Source: an uncultured Opitutia bacterium
GTDB taxonomy: Bacteria; Verrucomicrobiota; Verrucomicrobiia; Opitutales; Opitutaceae
Direction: 5' to 3'
Length of the DNA stretch: 41,370 bases
NCBI GenBank assembly: GCA_903881475.1
Contig: CAIRTK010000038.1
Location: 1 to 41,370 of the forward strand
Shown here: in pieces, positions 40,884-41,370 of the stretch
Position numbering within the stretch: position 1 is the first letter of the stretch
Layout: the number at the start of each line of letters is the position of its first letter
Notes under the pieces: model-generated
Seen by the model: the letters and a program-made list of their open reading frames with translations, nothing else
Told to the model about the DNA's origin: nothing
Database searches by the model: none
Translations under genes and position numbers: made by a program

Positions 40884-41044
40884 CCTCGGCTGCCAGCTCG
40901 GTCGGCGCCTTTGCCTTTAGCAGCGTCACCAGTAAGGATGCCGCGCTCCTCGTCACCCTCCCCCCCGGGGTCTATTCCGCCCAAATCTCTGGTGTTGCAG
41001 CCACCACAGGCGTCGCTCTCGTCGAGATCTACGAGGTCCCCTGA
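40884..41044 (+). pseudogene. Out-of-frame C-terminal tail of an NHL-type surface protein
   Basis: In a different frame from the preceding gene, this stretch encodes SVGAFAFSSVTSKDAALLVT and PPGVYSAQISGV, ending TTGVALVEIYEVP and a stop (41042-41044). That ending is typical of long surface proteins in Opitutaceae. It follows the truncated gene directly, with part of an Ig domain missing, so a deletion plus frameshift has joined the two parts. Confidence 0.65.
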
Positions 41045-41270
41045 TTCTGCAAAGCCGACCGGCGGTGACCGGACAGTTTGTCTTGTCATAGTGCTTGGTA
41101 CAGCAGGGGTGCAACGATCCAGGCGGATGCATGGCTTCCGCCTTCGCAGGTCTCTGGCGGTAATATCGGCGTCCACTATATCGGTCTGCCGGCCAGCGGA
41201 ATCACGATGATGGTAAACGGTACTACGACCTGTGTCGGCACCGGTTGTCTGGACACAAGACAAAGGTTAA
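41045..41270. other. Gap before the transposase end
   Basis: TTTGTCTTGT at 41077-41086 is reverse-complemented at 41255-41264. In between, one + strand frame reads QVSGGNIGVHYIGLP and ITMMVNGTTTCVGTG, which could be a fragment of a gene cut by the element to the right. I cannot identify it. Confidence 0.35.
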
Positions 41271-41370
41271 TCAGGCGGCTAAGAGGGTAGATTTCTGGTG
41301 GTCGCGGCGGGCTTCGAGCGGGCTCCTGTAGCGGAGCTTTTCGAGGCGCCAGTCGCGGTTGTATATTTCG
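41271..41370 (-). CDS. IS3-family transposase, C-terminal end (partial)
   Basis: The last 32 codons of a frame entering from beyond the window edge. EIYNRDWRLEKLRYRSPLEA, ending in RRDHQKSTLLAA, is the C-terminal integrase-core (rve_3) ending of IS3-group transposases (YN...R-H/L-LxYxSP). The stop TGA is at 41273-41271. The insertion-sequence end would lie a little further left, perhaps near TGTCTGGACA at 41246. The rest of the element is outside the window. Confidence 0.75.
   Translation of the reverse strand, partial: EIYNRDWRLEKLRYRSPLEARRDHQKSTLLAA

Overview
The window is 41.4 kb of GC-rich bacterial chromosome. It holds about 37 recognisable genes, no rRNA or tRNA genes and no CRISPR array. 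The source is probably a member of Verrucomicrobiota, Opitutaceae-like. This is inferred from gene content (MoxR/Bat stress operon, a TIGR03067 protein, a PhyH/AraC/sugar-binding trio, a surface protein tail ending in TTGVALVEIYEVP) and from the many short palindromic repeats at gene boundaries. No database search was possible.

Layout. 1-3.8 kb: a 5' remnant of a response regulator, rmuC, a TIGR03067 protein, a MOSC protein and a duplicated Spy-like secreted protein. 3.9-9.0 kb: a small class-I release-factor-like gene is cut in two. Its C-terminal part lies at 4398-4686 and its N-terminal part at 8903-9006. Between them sits a 4.2 kb islet bounded by TTGATT direct repeats. The islet carries an alpha/beta hydrolase, an SDR oxidoreductase with a divergent TetR regulator, and a complete second copy of the release-factor-like gene. 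9.1-10.5 kb: a FAD-linked oxidase. 11-18.6 kb: a five-gene moxR-DUF58-batA-batB(C)-batD(E) operon. 18.7-24.5 kb: Nudix, LOG, GluQRS, a DUF898 membrane protein coupled to a frameshifted M48 peptidase/TonB protein, a MIF-type tautomerase and a MazG-like pyrophosphohydrolase. 24.6-30.9 kb: hsp20 behind a good sigma-54 promoter match, a strongly structured intergenic element, RlmJ, YhcH, a metallophosphoesterase, a second Nudix protein, a glutaminyl cyclase and small hypotheticals. 30.9-35.8 kb: a tight run of M24 peptidase, RfaE1-type kinase, HAD phosphatase, amidohydrolase and Fpg/Nei glycosylase. 35.9-38.7 kb: an AraC regulator divergent from a PhyH dioxygenase, then an orphan sugar-binding protein. 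38.9-41.4 kb: a 12-repeat NHL surface protein with a broken 3' end, next to the C-terminal end of an IS3-type transposase that runs off the window.

How the genes work together. The Bat operon is a complete envelope-stress/chaperone module in which BatB/C and BatD/E are fused. The kinase and phosphatase fit ADP-heptose (LPS core) synthesis. MutM-like, Nudix and MazG-like proteins suggest nucleotide and DNA housekeeping.

The main discoveries are the islet that splits a gene while carrying a whole replacement copy, and the large variety of unrelated palindromic repeats. Several of these repeats overlap the start or stop codons of neighbouring genes and appear to supply coding sequence.
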